From contig NZ_JMSZ01000001.1 of NCBI RefSeq assembly GCF_000691225.1, forward strand, positions 93,105 to 157,104: a stretch of DNA of 64,000 bases, given 5' to 3'. The DNA is from Nitrincola lacisaponensis. Its GTDB lineage: Bacteria > Pseudomonadota > Gammaproteobacteria > Pseudomonadales > Balneatricaceae. A program made the position numbers and the translations under genes. Below the pieces are notes generated by a model, which saw nothing but the letters and a program-made list of their open reading frames with translations, was not told where the DNA came from and searched no databases. Position 1 is the first letter of the stretch; the number at the start of each line of letters is the position of its first letter. Positions 63,488 to 64,000 of the stretch are shown here, one piece after another.

Positions 63488-63913
63488 ATGGCTGTAACTG
63501 TTCAATGCGAGATCGTCAGTGCTGAAGAGGAAATTTTCTCTGGCATGGTCGAGTTTATCTCGGTGACAGGTAGCCTGGGTGACCTGGGTATCATGCCCGG
63601 TCACACTCCGCTGTTAACGGAACTGAAACCAGGCCCGGTCGAACTGCGAAAAGAGGGCGGTGAACAGGACGTATTCTACGTCTCTGGTGGTTTTATTGAG
63701 ATTCAGCCGTTCAAGGTAACGGTACTGGCAGACACAGCGTTGCATGCCAAGGATCTGGATGAAGCTGCAGCAATGGAAGCTCAGAAACATGCTCAGCATG
63801 CTATTTCTGACAAATCCGGTGAGTTCCAATACTCACGTGCTGCCTCCCAGCTGGCAGAAGCCGCAGCTCAGCTGCGTACTCTGCAGCAGATCAAGAAAAA
63901 GCTTGGCAAGTAA
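63488..63913 (+). CDS. atpC: ATP synthase F1 subunit epsilon
   Basis: Epsilon sits at the base of the rotor and can inhibit ATP hydrolysis. The 141-residue protein has the N-terminal beta-sandwich ([56 protein letters not shown]) and a C-terminal two-helix region rich in Ala and Gln. The last gene of the atp operon, followed 14 bases later by a strong terminator. Length matches E. coli. Confidence 0.98.
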   Translation: MAVTVQCEIVSAEEEIFSGMVEFISVTGSLGDLGIMPGHTPLLTELKPGPVELRKEGGEQDVFYVSGGFIEIQPFKVTVLADTALHAKDLDEAAAMEAQKHAQHAISDKSGEFQYSRAASQLAEAAAQLRTLQQIKKKLGK

Positions 63914-63927
63914 TCGCTTGCCGATAC

Positions 63928-63957
63928 AAAAAAAGCCTCCTTCGGGAGGCTTTTTTA
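63928..63957 (+). terminator. rho-independent terminator of the atp operon
   Basis: GCCTCC-TTCG-GGAGGC is a perfect 6-bp stem with a stable TTCG tetraloop, preceded by seven A and followed by six T. It sits directly after atpC. Confidence 0.95.
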
Positions 63958-64000
63958 TTTACCGGATGTAATGCATACGAATTGTAGTGGCATAGTTAAT
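63958..64000. other. last bases after the atp terminator
   Basis: The remaining 43 bases contain no recognisable feature; the next gene would start beyond the window edge. Confidence 0.3.

Overview
The window is chromosomal DNA around the replication origin of a gammaproteobacterium. The gene order dnaN-dnaA / rpmH-rnpA-yidC-mnmE and mnmG-rsmG-parA-parB-atpIBEFHAGDC is the classic origin-proximal order of Pseudomonas- and Oceanospirillales-type bacteria. The moderate GC content, the trimethylamine and methylated-amine genes and the overall gene content suggest a marine Oceanospirillaceae-like organism; that placement is inference and no species is claimed.

Layout. 1-6670: dnaN (last codons cut off by the window edge) and dnaA on the minus strand, then rpmH, rnpA, yidC and mnmE on the plus strand. 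6684-18938: a one-carbon and methylated-amine block. It holds folD-purU, a three-gene regulatory operon (NarX-like kinase lacking membrane segments, NarL-like regulator, two-PAS protein) and, divergently, tmm-tdm-dmmABCD. Together these predict trimethylamine -> TMAO -> dimethylamine -> methylamine, with the released formaldehyde captured on tetrahydrofolate by GcvT-like proteins and oxidised to formate by FolD and PurU. 19.1-26.4 kb: small accessory genes, including an integron-cassette-like DUF4160/DUF2442 pair with an attC-like site, ccdAB and phd/parE toxin-antitoxin modules, a LysR/YdcZ transporter pair, and several VOC, GNAT and GrpB-family genes. 26.5-31 kb: a GntR regulator next to a small-molecule kinase plus PLP phospho-lyase operon that share one perfect palindromic operator, then AraC and LysE genes. 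31-39 kb: nitronate monooxygenase, a copper module (His/Cys-rich secreted protein, multicopper oxidase, DUF411), MOSC protein, LemA/M48 pair and YaeQ. 39-47.6 kb: beta-alanine degradation (bauA-like, mmsA/bauC-like, LysR), LhgO, a GAF-PAS-GGDEF-EAL protein and a DMT exporter. 47.6-51.9 kb: a frameshifted FeS-type photolyase/cryptochrome gene with two DnaA boxes in front, an aminotransferase plus carboxymuconolactone-decarboxylase pair and a PCuAC-like protein. 51.9-52.5 kb: an AT-rich gene-free region with many DnaA boxes, the best oriC candidate. 52.5-63.9 kb: mnmG, rsmG, parAB and the full F1Fo ATP synthase operon, closed by a strong intrinsic terminator.

The main structural oddity is that about 46 kb of accessory genes separate mnmE from mnmG, so the dnaA cluster lies about 49 kb from the apparent origin. 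Hand-counted strand composition changes sign near 52 kb, which supports the origin being there. The most interesting regulatory observations are the NarL-type 7-2-7 palindrome in front of tmm, facing its own NarXL-like operon, and the shared GntR operator. No tRNA, rRNA, CRISPR array or complete insertion sequence was recognised.
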